Below are positions 63,203 through 64,000 of a stretch of 64,000 bases of DNA, piece after piece. Position numbers and translations under genes: made by a program. Within the stretch, counting starts at the first letter, position 1. The number at the start of each line of letters is the position of its first letter. The DNA is from Cherax quadricarinatus (lineage: Eukaryota > Arthropoda > Malacostraca > Decapoda > Parastacidae), in NCBI RefSeq assembly GCF_038502225.1, contig NC_091293.1, forward strand, positions 12,422,562 through 12,486,561, read 5' to 3'. The notes below the pieces were generated by a model that was not told the origin of the DNA, did not search any database, and worked only from the letters and a program-made list of their open reading frames with translations.

Positions 63203-63596
63203 TCTACTACAATAAAGATATCCAGATGTTGCACATGTGTCTTAACTTTCATATTGTCGGTATTTTATACCTTTCTTTGCACAACTTGTCAGACACTGCA
63301 ACATCATGGAATCTTGGTTCAGAGGACATCTACAAGACCTTCTTCACGGCTGCTGCAACTAACCCATCTCTTTGGGAAGGACCTACTTCCACTGGGGAAT
63401 CCCGCCTACCAGTGACTGACCTCGTCTGCTGCCCGTCCCATTCACTGACGCCTATAAAAAGCGCCAGTCTTCTTGCCTTTGCTCCAGACTCTCCTCCACC
63501 ACGATGCTGTGAACACTAACTCCAAGGCCGAGGGACTGATTACCTCATCTTTTGTATATAGTTCTACTGTCTTCCTATTATGTCCTAGAATCTGTA

Positions 63597-63623
63597 TTGA
63601 TAAAGCCACTGGATGGCGAAACG
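63597..63623 (+). ncRNA. R1 hammerhead-like motif
   Basis: As at 61630, plus strand. Confidence 0.55.
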
Positions 63624-63704
63624 TCTACTACAATAAAGATATCCAGATGTTGCACATGTGTCTTAACTTTCATATTGTCGGTATTTTATACCTTTCTTTG
63701 CACA

Positions 63705-64000
63705 GTCAAGTACAGAAAGGTTGATAGAAGCAGAAGATACTTGAAGACGGTGTAATCAGTCCATCACCCTTAAAGTTTTGAGGTGGTCAGTCCCTCAGTC
63801 TGGAGAAGAGCGGCTGGATTTGAGAGGGACCTGACCTTTCAACATCTGAGTTCTTACCTCTCCTAGTGGTGGTTAGGTAAGACACATATGCAACAGTTAG
63901 ACAACTTTATTCCGAAACGTTTCGCCTACACAGTAGGCTTCTTCAGTCGAATACAGAAAGTAGGCAGGAACAGTAGAGATGTGAAGACGATGTAATCAGT
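63705..64000. repeat. R3 fragments to the window end
   Basis: 63705-63870 matches 60320-60420 and 61300-61390 in part. 63872-64000 restarts an R3 unit in minus sense with the motif at 63918-63946. It continues beyond the window. Confidence 0.8.
63918..63946 (-). ncRNA. R3 hammerhead-like motif at the window end
   Basis: Identical to the motifs of the 57343-58984 array. Confidence 0.65.

Larger units (their letters stand above)
62734..63704 (+). repeat. R1 tandem array, plus orientation
   Basis: A mirror image of the preceding array with motifs at 62755, 63176 and 63597 (421-bp spacing). It ends at 63704, where it joins R3 sequence. The two arrays form a large inverted repeat of about 1 kb per arm. 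Confidence 0.95.

Noticed and set aside
61526..63755. Overlapping frames of about 94-160 residues on both strands in the R1 arrays
   Set aside because: They arise from the same repeated DNA read in several phases and are interrupted in the degenerate units at 46144-47042.

Overview
This window is eukaryotic and made almost entirely of repeats. It looks like intergenic or intronic DNA from an arthropod, most likely a decapod crustacean of the crayfish or lobster kind. The reasons are a very high density of CR1-, RTE-, I- and Tx1-type non-LTR elements, Penelope-like elements (PLEs), tRNA-derived SINEs, a short element with a TTAGG-repeat head, and long GT/AC microsatellites. I found no bacterial gene organisation, no rRNA, no complete host gene and no CRISPR array. 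The only hint of host coding sequence is one small candidate exon on the minus strand at 14424-14577.

Layout. 1-4300 and 10150-12290 form a C-poor, G/T-rich block with minisatellites. It is split at 4300-10150 by three minus-strand copies (A, B, C) of one CR1-like family separated by (GT)n tracts. A mirror arrangement, three plus-strand copies (D, E, F) separated by (AC)n, lies at 12325-14372. 14840-24345 holds decayed non-LTR elements, SINEs, PLE fragments and small minisatellites. 24836-26352 is an 18/19-bp minisatellite that ends against the tail of a PLE GIY-YIG gene. 27328-38200 holds an ORF1 gene split by a SINE, BEL/Pao relics and a Tx1/L1-like element with its own SINE insertion. 38520-43672 is an RTE element carrying two later insertions. 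44370-46150 is an unusual reverse transcriptase relic. 47285-56800 is a three-level nest: a PLE terminal repeat contains an I-group element with RNase H, which contains a near full-length CR1 whose ORF1 has an SGNH esterase domain. 56900-64000 is dominated by PLE pieces and by tandem and inverted arrays of terminal repeats.

The strongest candidate for an interesting system is the set of PLE terminal repeats. At least five diverged families (called R1-R5 here) share one fold. A core of the form N-TGA-N-N'-A is followed by a GC-rich hairpin that closes directly on GAAACGT. The sequence just after GAAACG-T-N pairs with the sequence just before the core. This is the architecture of a minimal hammerhead ribozyme with an ACGT stem III, and helix II, helix I and the 3-8 base pair all covary between families. 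Hammerheads in PLEs are known. The arrays here, the U-A and G-C versions of the 3-8 pair, the consistent extra base after the core, and a 178-bp palindromic two-ribozyme insertion with a 13-bp target duplication are what deserve checking.

Most reading frames are broken. The elements work, or worked, as self-contained replicators (ORF1 RNA-binding proteins, APE endonuclease, reverse transcriptase, RNase H, or GIY-YIG endonuclease for PLEs). The SINEs presumably depend on them.
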